A stretch of DNA of 64,000 nucleotides from Paenibacillus artemisiicola (GTDB lineage: Bacteria; Bacillota; Bacilli; Paenibacillales; Paenibacillaceae). How positions within the stretch are numbered: the stretch's first letter is position 1; each line of letters opens with the position of its first letter. The stretch spans positions 186,001-250,000 of the forward strand of contig NZ_JAGGDJ010000003.1 in NCBI RefSeq assembly GCF_017652985.1, given 5' to 3'. Below the pieces are notes generated by a model. That model made no database searches. It worked only from the letters and a program-made list of their open reading frames with translations, and was not told the DNA's origin. This document shows positions 17,033-25,444 of this stretch, piece by piece. A program made the position numbers and the translations under genes.

Positions 17033-17751
17033 CATTAGCACAGCGCATTGACGAGGTCGAACGGCGCCTGAAGGCGGCCTGCGCCAGAAGCGGCCGCGAC
17101 CGTTCGGACATCGAGCTCATCGCGGTGACCAAATACGTAGGCGTCGAGCAGACGCAGGCCGTGCTTCGGCACGGGCTGACGCACATGGGCGAGAACCGCT
17201 GGCAGGACGCGGCACCCAAGTGGAACGCCATCACGGGCGGCGGCTGGGACGCCGACCGGGCGCACGCGCCGGCCGGACAAGCCGTGTGGCATTTCATCGG
17301 GTCGCTGCAAACGAACAAAGTGAAGGACGTCATCGGGAAGTTTACATACATTCACTCGCTCGACCGGCTGTCGCTCGCGCAAGCGATCAACCGGCGGGCC
17401 GAGCAGCTCGGCCTCGTCGTTCCCTGCTTCCTGCAGGTGAACGTCTCGGGGGAGGAGAGCAAGCACGGCCTTGCGCCGGAGGCGCTCCTGCCGTTCGCAA
17501 GAGAGCTGGCGTCGATGCGGCACATCCGGCCCGCCGGGCTGATGACCATGGCGCCGCTGGACGCGGAGGGCGAACAAACGAGACCCGTCTTCCGGGGGCT
17601 CCGGGAATTGCGCGATGAACTGAACGGCAGCGCCGTGCTGGCGGAGCCGGTGCGCGGGCTGTCGATGGGCATGTCGGGGGATTTCGAAATTGCCGTCGAG
17701 GAAGGGGCCACCTGGCTCCGGCTCGGAACCGTATTGGTAGGAAAGAGCTGA
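17029..17751 (+). CDS. ylmE: YggS-family PLP-binding protein (PLP homeostasis)
   Basis: Pyridoxal-phosphate-binding TIM-barrel protein of 240 residues, without known catalytic turnover, that keeps PLP and amino-acid pools balanced. The PLP lysine is in LIAVTKYVG near residue 35. Other family marks are ENRWQDAAPKW, WHFIGSLQTNKVK, QVNVSGEESKHG and GLSMGMSGDFEIAVEEGAT. The GTG at 17029 overlaps the pgeF stop (GTGA) and has AAGGGGAT upstream. ylmE beside sepF is a conserved Gram-positive arrangement. Confidence 0.95.
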   Translation: MTLAQRIDEVERRLKAACARSGRDRSDIELIAVTKYVGVEQTQAVLRHGLTHMGENRWQDAAPKWNAITGGGWDADRAHAPAGQAVWHFIGSLQTNKVKDVIGKFTYIHSLDRLSLAQAINRRAEQLGLVVPCFLQVNVSGEESKHGLAPEALLPFARELASMRHIRPAGLMTMAPLDAEGEQTRPVFRGLRELRDELNGSAVLAEPVRGLSMGMSGDFEIAVEEGATWLRLGTVLVGKS

Positions 17752-17808
17752 TCCCGCGGCGAGCCGGCCGGCGGAAGCAGCCATCATATACGAAGGAAGG
17801 CGATTGAC

Positions 17809-18255
17809 ATGATGAACAAGTTCATGAGTTTTCTCGGGCTTCAGGAGGAAGAGGAAGTCGTGGAGCGCGAACGGGTCGAATCGCATGACGAACAAGAAGT
17901 TGAAACTTCTCCCTTCGAAGCACGTAAAGCTTCTTCGAAGGGCAATAATATCGTCAGCATCCATTCGCAGAAGAACGTCCGCGTCATTCTGAACGAACCG
18001 CGCTCCTACGAAGAGGCGCAGGATATCGCGGACCATCTGCGTTCGCGGAGGTCCGTCGTCGTCAACCTGCAGCGCGTGCGTTCGGACCAGGCCGTGCGGA
18101 TCGTCGATTTTCTGAGCGGCACGATTTACGCGCTGAACGGCGGCATCTCGAAGTTGGGGCCTAATATTTTTCTTTGCACGCCGGATACGGTCGAAATTCA
18201 AGGTGCGATTTCGGAAATGCTGACTGAGGAGCAAGACTACAATAAAATGAGGTGA
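17809..18255 (+). CDS. sepF: Cell division protein SepF
   Basis: FtsZ-bundling protein of 148 residues that forms rings and anchors the Z ring. The N-terminal amphipathic helix [11 protein letters not shown] binds membrane, followed by an acidic/charged linker to about residue 50. The globular domain carries [27 protein letters not shown] and [11 protein letters not shown]. The start follows GAAGGAAGG; a second ATG lies one codon later. It acts with FtsA and FtsZ encoded upstream. Confidence 0.96.
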   Translation: MMNKFMSFLGLQEEEEVVERERVESHDEQEVETSPFEARKASSKGNNIVSIHSQKNVRVILNEPRSYEEAQDIADHLRSRRSVVVNLQRVRSDQAVRIVDFLSGTIYALNGGISKLGPNIFLCTPDTVEIQGAISEMLTEEQDYNKMR

Positions 18256-18262
18256 CCTTGAA

Positions 18263-18529
18263 TTGTCTGACGTGGCCAGTATTATTTGGACGATTACCCA
18301 GATTTACCAGTATATGATCATCGCTTACGTGCTGCTGTCCTGGCTGCCCGGGGTCCGCGACAGCTTCATCGGCGAACTGCTCGGCAAGCTGGTCGAGCCG
18401 TATTTGTCGCCGTTCCGCAGATTTATTCCATCGATCGGCGGCGTTATCGACATTTCTCCGATCGTCGCGCTGTTCGCGCTTCGTTTCGTGGCGTACGGAC
18501 TGATCGCGATTCTGGATATGTTCCTATGA
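18263..18529 (+). CDS. ylmG: YggT-family membrane protein YlmG
   Basis: Membrane protein of 88 residues with two hydrophobic segments separated by a loop with PGVRDSFIGELLGKLVEPYLSP-type family pattern (short form: LVEPYLSPFRRFIP). The TTG at 18263 follows AGGTGA at 8 nt. The YggT family is linked by gene order to division (sepF) and, in plants and cyanobacteria, to nucleoid or membrane organisation; the exact role is open. The stop overlaps ylmH by 4 nt. Confidence 0.92.
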   Translation: MSDVASIIWTITQIYQYMIIAYVLLSWLPGVRDSFIGELLGKLVEPYLSPFRRFIPSIGGVIDISPIVALFALRFVAYGLIAILDMFL

Positions 18530-19308
18530 AGCAAGATCTTTACGTCCATTTCCATCCCGACGAGCGTCCGTTCGTGGACCGCGCGTCGGAATGGATCGAC
18601 CGCGCCGCGTTCGGCCACGAGCTGAAGCGCACGGATTTCTTGGATCCGCGGCAGGCGGACATTCTCTTGTCGCTCGCGAACCGCAATCCCGACGTGCAGA
18701 TTCGGCTGGACGGCGGCTACGAAGGCGCCGAACGGAAGCGCGCCCTCCTCGCGCCGGACTATCGGGTGCTGGACGACGAGCCGGCCCATATCGCGCTGCT
18801 CGAAGTGACCGGCGGTACGCAGGGGCATTTGGAGCTGGACCACGGGGATTATCTGGGCGCGCTCCTCGGTCTCGGCATCAAGCGGGACCGGATCGGCGAT
18901 CTGCACGTCCACGAGGACCGCTGCCACTGTCTCGTCGCCGAGGAGATTGCCGGCTATATCAATATTCATTTGCGACAAGTCCACCGCGTTCACGTCCTTA
19001 CGGACGTTCTTCCTATGGAGCGGCTGCGTCCGGCCGTGTCGGCCATGGAAGAGATGAACCTGTCGGTGGCTTCTTTGCGTCTGGACGGCATCGCGAGCGA
19101 CGTGCATCGCATCAGCCGGTCCAAGATCGTGGATCCGATCCGCGCCGGACGGTGCCGCGTCAATTGGAAGGTCGAAGAGGATCCGTCCGCGCCGCTCAAA
19201 GCGGGCGACGTCGTCTCGATGCAGGGGCTTGGACGCTTCAAGGTGCTGGAGGTCGAAGGCGTCACCAAGAAAGGCCGGATCCGGGTCCGAATCGGGAAAA
19301 TTATCTAG
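18526..19308 (+). CDS. ylmH: S4-domain RNA-binding protein YlmH
   Basis: RNA-binding protein of 260 residues (B. subtilis YlmH). The C-terminal S4 domain spans about residues 180-255 (SVASLRLDGIASDVHRISRSK, KAGDVVSMQGLGRFKV). YlmH has been linked to rescue of stalled 50S-peptidyl-tRNA complexes, in parallel with RqcH. The ATG overlaps the ylmG stop (ATGA). divIVA follows after 91 bp. Confidence 0.93.
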   Translation: MKQDLYVHFHPDERPFVDRASEWIDRAAFGHELKRTDFLDPRQADILLSLANRNPDVQIRLDGGYEGAERKRALLAPDYRVLDDEPAHIALLEVTGGTQGHLELDHGDYLGALLGLGIKRDRIGDLHVHEDRCHCLVAEEIAGYINIHLRQVHRVHVLTDVLPMERLRPAVSAMEEMNLSVASLRLDGIASDVHRISRSKIVDPIRAGRCRVNWKVEEDPSAPLKAGDVVSMQGLGRFKVLEVEGVTKKGRIRVRIGKII

Positions 19309-19333
19309 GACTTTGCAGGAATTTGGCTCCACC

Positions 19334-19340
19334 TGTCGAA
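19334..19340 (+). promoter_or_regulatory. Spo0A-box core upstream of divIVA
   Basis: TGTCGAA matches the 0A-box core exactly. It lies 66 bp before the divIVA start and 10 bp upstream of a possible -10 box TACAAT at 19350-19355; no good -35 was found. A 7-bp match can occur by chance. Confidence 0.3.
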
Positions 19341-19399
19341 AGAAGAATGTACAATCGGGCATCTAGCCCTTAACTTGTAAACATTCAGGAGGTGCGCCG

Positions 19400-19894
19400 G
19401 TGCCGTTAACGCCATTGGACATACATAACAAGGAATTTGGCAGACGTCTGCGCGGTTACGACGAAGATGAAGTGAACGAATTTCTCGACCAGGTCATCAA
19501 GGACTACGAAGCGCTGATTCGCGAAAACAAAGAGATTCAGAATCAAGCGCTGGCGCTGCAAGAGAAATTGAACCATTTTGCCAATATCGAAGAAACGCTC
19601 AGCAAGACGATCATCGTGGCGCAGGAAGCCGCCGACGAAGTCCGCAACAACGCCAAGAAGGAAGCGCAGCTGATCGTGAAGGAAGCGGAGAAGAACGCGG
19701 ACCGCATTATCAACGACTCGCTCAACAAGTCCCGCAAGGTCGCGCTCGAAGTGGAAGAGCTGAAGAAGCAGGCGTCGATCTACCGGGCCCGATTCCGGAC
19801 GCTGGTGGAAGCGCAGCTCGAGCTCCTGTCCCAGGAAGGCTGGGATTCCCTGGATAGCCCGCCGTCGCTCGCAAGCGAGAGCAGCCGCGGATAA
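19400..19894 (+). CDS. divIVA: Cell division/polarity protein DivIVA
   Basis: Coiled-coil protein of 164 residues that senses negative membrane curvature at septa and poles. The N-terminal lipid-binding domain has LTPLDIHNKEFGRRLRGYDEDEVNEFLDQV, here within residues 3-33, with the conserved phenylalanine and arginine-rich loop. A long coiled coil runs from about 35 to 145. The GTG at 19400 follows AGGAGGTG. The C-terminal tail (DSPPSLASESSRG) is short and polar. Confidence 0.97.
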   Translation: MPLTPLDIHNKEFGRRLRGYDEDEVNEFLDQVIKDYEALIRENKEIQNQALALQEKLNHFANIEETLSKTIIVAQEAADEVRNNAKKEAQLIVKEAEKNADRIINDSLNKSRKVALEVEELKKQASIYRARFRTLVEAQLELLSQEGWDSLDSPPSLASESSRG

Positions 19895-19916
19895 TACGAT
19901 TTTTCGCTGCGGAAGT

Positions 19917-19945
19917 TTGACAAATGTATCGGAATGGCGTATATA
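19917..19945 (+). promoter_or_regulatory. Sigma-A promoter of ileS
   Basis: TTGACA, 17-bp spacer, TATATA. It lies just downstream of divIVA, so ileS is transcribed from its own promoter into a T-box leader. Confidence 0.8.
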
Positions 19946-19951
19946 TGGTAA

Positions 19952-20285
19952 TAATCGATTTATACGACGATTTCGTTGACGAGAACGAGTACGCATTCGA
20001 ACGTTCCCCAGAGAGCCGGCGCTTGCTGAAAGCCGGCGTTCGGACGATTGCGGAAGATCCTCTCCGAGAAGCGGCGCCGAACCTTGCGCATGGATGCAAG
20101 CAGTAAGTCCCGCCGGATTTCCGCCGTTACCCGGAACGCGGATGGCAGGTTGCATCCGTGACTAAGGTGCCGATTCTTCGGCTTCCTTCGCTTTGTCCCC
20201 GGACGCGGCGAGGATGACGGGCGATCGGAACAAGGGTGGTATCGCGAGCCAAGTCTCGTCCCTTTGCGGGGGCGGGGCTTTTTTT
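19952..20285 (+). promoter_or_regulatory. T-box riboswitch (isoleucine) of ileS
   Basis: The leader contains Stem I signals (AGAGAGCCGGCG, then GCTGAAAGCCGGC) and the conserved T-box AAGGGTGGTATCGCG at 20232-20246, in which TGGT can pair with the uncharged ACCA end. The probable specifier is the Ile codon ATC at 20057-20059 in GAAGATCC, although ATT at 20046-20048 is nearby. The antiterminator pairs AAGGG with CCCTT (20260-20264) and CGAG with CTCG. It excludes the terminator AAGTCTCGTCCC (20251-20262) / GGGGCGGGGCTT (20269-20280), which relies on G-U pairs and ends in T7. Uncharged tRNA-Ile should allow readthrough. Confidence 0.92.
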
Positions 20286-20328
20286 GTTTGCCAAGACACG
20301 ATGAAAACCATGAGAGGGGAAATGAAGC

Positions 20329-23300
20329 ATGCAGCGCATCGACGTGAAAGAAAAAGCGAGAAGCCGCGATCTGCGGGTGCTCGGCAAGTGGAGAGAGGAG
20401 CAGACGTTCCGGCAGTCGATCGACAACCGGGAGGGCAAGCCGAACTTCGTGTTCTACGAAGGACCGCCGACCGCGAACGGCGCCCCGCATATCGGGCACG
20501 TGCTCGGCCGGGTCATCAAGGACTTCATCTGCCGCTACAAGACGATGGACGGCTACCGCGTCGTCCGCAAAGCCGGCTGGGATACGCACGGCCTGCCGGT
20601 CGAGCTGGGCGTCGAGAAGCAGCTCGGCATCTCCGGCAAGCAGGACATCGAGGAATACGGCGTGGAAGCGTTCATCAACAAATGCAAAAGCAGCGTCTTC
20701 GAGTACGAACGCCAATGGCGCGAATTGACCGAAGCGATCGGCTACTGGACGAACATGGACGATCCGTACATCACGCTGAACAACGATTATATCGAGAGCG
20801 TGTGGAATATTTTGTCCGCCATCCACGGCAAGGGCCTGCTGTATCGGGGCCACCGGGTAAGCCCGTACTGCCCGCATTGCCAGACGACTTTGAGTTCCCA
20901 TGAAGTCGCGCAGGGCTATGAGGACGTCAAGGATCTCAGCGCGACGGTGAAATTCAAGCTCGACGGCCGCGACGAATTCGTGCTCGCCTGGACGACGACG
21001 CCATGGACGCTGCCGGCCAACGTGGCCTTGGCGGTGAATCCGAACCTGACGTACGCGCGCGTGCGCAAGGACGGCGAGACGTACATCGTGGCGGAAGCGC
21101 TCGTCGAGAGCGTCATGAAGGGCGTGAAGGGCGACTATGAGGTGCTGTCGTCGCTGCAGGGCTCGGAGCTGCTGAACTTGAAATACGAGCCGCCGTTCCG
21201 CTACGCGGCCGTCGAGAACGGGCACTTCATCATCCCCGGCGATTTCGTCAGCGATTCGAGCGGTACCGGCATCGTCCACATCGCGCCCGCGCACGGCGAC
21301 GATGACTACAAGGTGGCGCGCCAGAACGGCGTCAGCTTCCTGAGCGTCGTCGACAACGCCGGCCGCTACGTCGAAGCCGTCACCGATTTGGCCGGCCGCT
21401 TCGTCAAGGAATGCGACGTCGATATCGTCAAAATGCTGAGCGAGCGCGGCCTGCTGTTCTCGAAGGAACGCTACGAGCACAGCTACCCGTTCTGCTGGCG
21501 CTGCAAAACGCCGCTCATCTACTACGCGACGGACAGCTGGTTCATCGAGACGACCGCGGTCAAGGACCAACTGATCAAGAACAACAGCGAAGTCGACTGG
21601 TACCCGTCCCATATCCGCGAAGGCCGTTTCGGCAAGTTCCTCGAGGACTTGGTCGATTGGAACATCAGCCGCAACCGGTACTGGGGCACGCCGCTTAACG
21701 TCTGGATCTGCGAGAAGTGCGGCGGGCAGCATGCGCCGGGCAGCCGGAAAGACCTGGCCGCGCGGTCGGTCTCGCCGATCTCCGAGGACATCGAGCTGCA
21801 CAAGCCGTACGTGGACGACGTGAAGCTGCGCTGCCCGCACTGCGAAGGCGGCGTCATGACGCGCACGTCCGAAGTCGTCGACGTCTGGTTCGACAGCGGC
21901 TCCATGCCGTTCGCGCAATATCATCAGCCGTTCGAGAAGCAGCAGACGTTCGCGGAGCAATATCCGGCCGATATCATCTGCGAAGGCATCGACCAGACGC
22001 GGGGCTGGTTCTTCAGCCTTCTGGCGGTGTCCACGCTGTATAACGGCCGCGCGCCGTACAAGGCGGTCATCTCGACCGGCCACATCCTGGACGAAAACGG
22101 CCAAAAGATGTCCAAATCCAAAGGCAACGTCATCGACCCTTGGGAGATCATCGACGAGTACGGCACGGACGCGTTCCGCTGGGCGCTTCTGGCGGACAGC
22201 GCGCCTTGGAACAGCAAGCGGTTCTCGCGCGGCATCGTCGGCGAAGCGAAGTCCAAGGTCATCGATACGATCGTGAACACGCACGCCTTCTTCGCGCTCT
22301 ACGCGTCCATCGACGGCTACGACCCGGCGACCCAGCCGGCCCGCGCATCGTCGGCGAAGCTGGACCGCTGGATCGTGTCGCGGCTGAACAGCCTCGTCGC
22401 GAACGTCAACAAGAGTCTGGCGTCGTACGACTTCCTGAACGCGGCCAAGGCGATCGAGGGCTTCGTGGACGAGATGAGCAACTGGTACATCCGCCGTTCG
22501 CGCGACCGGTTCTGGGGCAGCGGCCTGACGGACGACAAGCTGGACGCGTACGGCACGCTCCGCGCGGTGCTGACGACGCTGGCGCGCCTGATCGCGCCGT
22601 TCGCGCCGATGCTGGCGGAGGACGTGTACACGAACCTCGGCGAAGGCGGCAGCGTGCACCTGGCCGATTATCCGAAGGCCGACGAACACGCGATCGACGA
22701 GAAGCTCGAGCGCGACATGGAGACGGCGCGGCAGATCGTCGAGCTGGCCCGCAACGTGCGCAACGAAACCGGCATCAAGACGCGGCAGCCGCTGTCCGAG
22801 CTTATCGTGGCGCTGGACAACGAATTCGACCTCGCGCCGTACGAAGACATCATCAAGGACGAGATCAACGTCAAAACGATCACGATCGCGAGCGGCGACA
22901 GCGGTTTCGTCGACTTCACGTTCAAACTGAACCTGAAGGTCGCGGGCAAAAAATACGGCAAGCACGTCGGCCCGATCCAGACGTACCTGAAATCGCTGCT
23001 GCCGGACGAGACGAGCGAAATCGTCAAAGCGGGCGAACTGTCGTATACGTCGCTCGAAGGCGAAAGCTTCGTCATCGCGCTCGACGAGCTGCTCGTGGAG
23101 AAGCAGGCGAAGTCCGGCTTCGCGTCCGCTTCCGGCTACCAGCTGACGGTCGCGATCAACACGGACATCACGCCGGAGCTCGAGCAGGAAGGCCTCGTCC
23201 GCGAAGTCATCCGCGCGGTGCAGGATACGCGCAAGAAGCTCGATCTGCCGATCGAGCTGCGCGTGAAGCTCACGCTCGACGTCGACGCGGAGCTGCGCGC

Positions 23301-23433
23301 GGCGCTCGACGCGTTCCGGAACGTCCTGTTCGAGAACGTCCTGCTGAGCGGCGTGGAGTACGGCGCCGCGGCGGAGACGGAGCGGGTGTCGCTCGGCGAC
23401 CGCGAGATTGGAATCGCGATCGCGGGGGCATGA
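20329..23433 (+). CDS. ileS: Isoleucyl-tRNA synthetase, type 2 (eukaryote-like)
   Basis: Class I aminoacyl-tRNA synthetase of 1034 residues charging tRNA-Ile. HIGH is at residues 54-57 (PHIGHVLGRVIKDF) and KMSKS near 593-597 (KMSKSKGN), with the editing CP1 domain between (TTPWTLPANVALAVNP, then GTGIVHIAPAHGDDDY). The N-terminus, the GRVIKDF context and the long C-terminal region identify the type 2, eukaryote-like IleRS rather than the usual bacterial type 1. Type 2 enzymes have low affinity for mupirocin. Regulation is by the upstream T-box. The start at 20329 follows GAGGGGAAATGAAG. Confidence 0.97.
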   Translation: MQRIDVKEKARSRDLRVLGKWREEQTFRQSIDNREGKPNFVFYEGPPTANGAPHIGHVLGRVIKDFICRYKTMDGYRVVRKAGWDTHGLPVELGVEKQLGISGKQDIEEYGVEAFINKCKSSVFEYERQWRELTEAIGYWTNMDDPYITLNNDYIESVWNILSAIHGKGLLYRGHRVSPYCPHCQTTLSSHEVAQGYEDVKDLSATVKFKLDGRDEFVLAWTTTPWTLPANVALAVNPNLTYARVRKDGETYIVAEALVESVMKGVKGDYEVLSSLQGSELLNLKYEPPFRYAAVENGHFIIPGDFVSDSSGTGIVHIAPAHGDDDYKVARQNGVSFLSVVDNAGRYVEAVTDLAGRFVKECDVDIVKMLSERGLLFSKERYEHSYPFCWRCKTPLIYYATDSWFIETTAVKDQLIKNNSEVDWYPSHIREGRFGKFLEDLVDWNISRNRYWGTPLNVWICEKCGGQHAPGSRKDLAARSVSPISEDIELHKPYVDDVKLRCPHCEGGVMTRTSEVVDVWFDSGSMPFAQYHQPFEKQQTFAEQYPADIICEGIDQTRGWFFSLLAVSTLYNGRAPYKAVISTGHILDENGQKMSKSKGNVIDPWEIIDEYGTDAFRWALLADSAPWNSKRFSRGIVGEAKSKVIDTIVNTHAFFALYASIDGYDPATQPARASSAKLDRWIVSRLNSLVANVNKSLASYDFLNAAKAIEGFVDEMSNWYIRRSRDRFWGSGLTDDKLDAYGTLRAVLTTLARLIAPFAPMLAEDVYTNLGEGGSVHLADYPKADEHAIDEKLERDMETARQIVELARNVRNETGIKTRQPLSELIVALDNEFDLAPYEDIIKDEINVKTITIASGDSGFVDFTFKLNLKVAGKKYGKHVGPIQTYLKSLLPDETSEIVKAGELSYTSLEGESFVIALDELLVEKQAKSGFASASGYQLTVAINTDITPELEQEGLVREVIRAVQDTRKKLDLPIELRVKLTLDVDAELRAALDAFRNVLFENVLLSGVEYGAAAETERVSLGDREIGIAIAGA

Positions 23434-23473
23434 TAACGGCATAGCAGCAAAGAAACCGAACGCTCACGCGCGG

Positions 23474-23503
23474 GCGGCCGACGGCTTTTTGCCGCTCGGC
23501 CGC
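23474..23503 (+). terminator. Stable hairpin after ileS
   Basis: GCGGCCGACGGC / GCCG-C-TCGGCCGC with a TTTTT loop. There is no U-tract behind it, so it may be a processing or weak termination structure rather than a clear terminator. Confidence 0.4.
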
Positions 23504-23558
23504 ACGCGGCGTGGGCGTCGTTTCGTTTACCGAATGCCAAGCAAAGGACAGGATCGTC

Positions 23559-23891
23559 ATGACAACGACCGAAAACCACGAAGATCTGAACGGCGTCCGC
23601 CATTCGCTCGATGCCTTGGAGAAGCGGCTTGAAACGTTGACGGCCCAGATGGAGCGCACCCAGATCGCCGATTACGTGCAGCTGCTGAACCGGCCGTTCT
23701 CGCTGTTCTGGCGCAACGCGCTCGGCGGCCTGTCGCGGGGCGTCGGCATCGCGGTCGGCTTTACGATATTCGCGTCCACCATCCTCTACGTGCTTCAGGT
23801 GCTCGGGGCGTTGAATCTCCCGATCATCGGCGATTACATCGCGGACATCGTGCGCATCGTGCAGCATCAGCTGGAAGGGAAGACGTATTAG
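23559..23891 (+). CDS. DUF5665 membrane protein
   Basis: Protein of 110 residues: an N-terminal coiled-coil-like stretch (SLDALEKRLETLTAQMER), then one or two hydrophobic segments (GLSRGVGIAVGFTIFAS, ILYVLQVLGALNLPIIG) typical of DUF5665, ending in a short charged tail. The ATG at 23559 is preferred, with AGGA about 9 nt upstream; an earlier in-frame start at 23511 is possible. Function unknown. It sits where B. subtilis has ylyA. Confidence 0.75.
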   Translation: MTTTENHEDLNGVRHSLDALEKRLETLTAQMERTQIADYVQLLNRPFSLFWRNALGGLSRGVGIAVGFTIFASTILYVLQVLGALNLPIIGDYIADIVRIVQHQLEGKTY

Positions 23892-23950
23892 GCGAGGGCC
23901 GCGGGGGCTTGGGCGGATACCGGGACGACGAAGCGGCGGAAATAGTACGA

Positions 23951-23994
23951 AAAACAGCGGCGCCGCGCATATCCGCCCGGCGTCGCTGCTTTAT
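23951..23994. terminator. Bidirectional terminator between the DUF5665 gene and the reverse DksA-type gene
   Basis: CAGCGGCGCCG / CGGCGTCGCTG stem (23955-23988) flanked by AAAA on the left and TTTATTT on the right, usable by both converging genes. Confidence 0.65.
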
Positions 23995-24004
23995 TTGGCC
24001 GTTT

Positions 24005-24739
24005 CTATTCCCGTTGTTGTTCCCCGTCGAGCAGAGGCTCGCCTTCCTCGTTATCCAAGTAGTGGTTGTACGCCTCGTTGCGGACGATGAAGCGGCGGTT
24101 GCCGGTGATGTCCGTGGCGACGAAGCTTTCGAACGGCTCCACGTAACCGTCCGATTCGTCCGACTCGATCGCCATCTGGTCGTACGACGTAATATCCCGG
24201 CCTTCGGCCATCGCCGGCGTATTGGACGTGCCCCAGCTCTCGACGATTTGCCAGGCGTCCTCGCCGTCGAAGCCGTTATACCCGTCTTCGTGATCGTCCA
24301 GGCTCGTCCGGCCGAACGGAGGCTGCAGGAAGCTCTCTTCCGCCGGCCGTCGGTCGGAGACGTCCTGCCTCGGAGAATGCGCCACGCAATAGAGGGTGTC
24401 CGGAATCGCCTGGAGCCGCGCGAGCGGAATCGGTTCGCCGCAGACGCGGCAAGCGCCGTAGCTCCCGTCGTCCATGGCGGCCAGCGCCGCTTCGATGCGG
24501 TTCAGATGCAGCTCTTCCTGCTCGTGCAGCGCGATGTCTTTGCCGCGCTCGTACGTCTCGGTGGCGGCGTCGGCGGGATGGTTGTCGTAGGCGGACAAAT
24601 CGCCGGATTCGTCGCGCAGCGAATCGCCCAAGCCGTAATGCTGGCTGCTGGCGAGGCGCTGTTCGGCCGCCGCCTTGTCCACGTTCAGCCGGCTGCGCAG
24701 GCCGCGCAGCTGCGCGTTCGTCAGATGCGTCGTCGTCAT
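24005..24739 (-). CDS. TraR/DksA-type zinc-finger protein, YteA family
   Basis: Protein of 244 residues. The N-terminal half is a helical hairpin as in DksA-like proteins (LTNAQLRGLRSRL, then RIEAALAAMDDGSYGACRVCGEPIP shape with motif GSYGACRVCG). The zinc-finger remnant is C-x2-C followed by YCVAH, so the second pair is Cys/His rather than Cys/Cys. The long acidic C-terminal part is typical of YteA-like proteins of spore formers. AGAGGGGGT precedes the ATG. It occupies the ylyA locus between ileS and lspA but on the opposite strand. Confidence 0.85.
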   Translation of the reverse strand: MTTTHLTNAQLRGLRSRLNVDKAAAEQRLASSQHYGLGDSLRDESGDLSAYDNHPADAATETYERGKDIALHEQEELHLNRIEAALAAMDDGSYGACRVCGEPIPLARLQAIPDTLYCVAHSPRQDVSDRRPAEESFLQPPFGRTSLDDHEDGYNGFDGEDAWQIVESWGTSNTPAMAEGRDITSYDQMAIESDESDGYVEPFESFVATDITGNRRFIVRNEAYNHYLDNEEGEPLLDGEQQRE

Positions 24740-24919
24740 CGGTTGTACCCCCTCTTTCCTCGGAACGGATTGACGTTGTTGTCGTGCCGTTAGCTTTTGC
24801 AGCGGGGGCCGTTTTTAGAGGCGGGCAATCATGGTTGCGCTGGCAGCGTCGCGGGCGGATTCGGCTGGCCCGGCATCGCGGAAATATGCTACAATGTGGG
24901 GGATAAGGGGGCAGACGCC

Positions 24920-25444
24920 GTGAAATTTTACTACTATTGGCTGGCCGTATTCGTGCTTGTGGTGGATTATGCAACCAAGAAATGGGTAGAACACAGTCTC
25001 GTCCTGAACGAGACGAGAAGCGTGATCGGCGACTTCTTCGTCATCACCTCGATCCGCAACAAGGGGGCGGCGTTCAGCATTCTGCAGGAGCAGCGGCTTC
25101 TGTTCATCGGCATCACGCTCGTGGTCGTCATCGGGATCGTCTGGTATATAGCGAAGAACCGCAACTCCGGTAAAGCGCTGCTGCTGTCCGGTCTCGGCCT
25201 CGTGCTCGGCGGCGCGGTCGGCAACCTGGTCGACCGGGCGCTGTACGGACAAGTCGTCGATTTTCTGCAATTCACGTTCGGCAGCTACGTCTTCCCGGTA
25301 TTCAACATCGCCGATTCCGGCATCTGCGTCGGCGTGGCGCTGATTTTGCTGGATGCGCTGCTGTCATCCAAGAAAGAGAACGGAGATTCCAATTCCAATG
25401 GACAAGAAAGCAATGGATCCGAAAACCATCAATTTATCCGGTGA
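24920..25444 (+). CDS. lspA: Lipoprotein signal peptidase
   Basis: Membrane aspartyl protease of 174 residues that removes signal peptides from prolipoproteins, the target of globomycin. It has four hydrophobic segments. The catalytic aspartates are in GNLVDRALYG (near 104) and FNIADSGI (near 132). The C-terminal tail is unusually rich in Ser/Asn/Gly. The GTG at 24920 follows GATAAGGGGG. A -10-like TACAAT lies at 24890-24895. At least seven lipoproteins in this window are its potential substrates. It overlaps the next gene. Confidence 0.95.
   Translation: MKFYYYWLAVFVLVVDYATKKWVEHSLVLNETRSVIGDFFVITSIRNKGAAFSILQEQRLLFIGITLVVVIGIVWYIAKNRNSGKALLLSGLGLVLGGAVGNLVDRALYGQVVDFLQFTFGSYVFPVFNIADSGICVGVALILLDALLSSKKENGDSNSNGQESNGSENHQFIR

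Noticed and set aside
19960-23442. Very long open frame antisense to ileS (over 1100 codons)
   Set aside because: It is a shadow of the GC-rich ileS codons: extreme Arg/Asp/Val/His content, no family resemblance, no ribosome-binding site, and ileS itself is certain.
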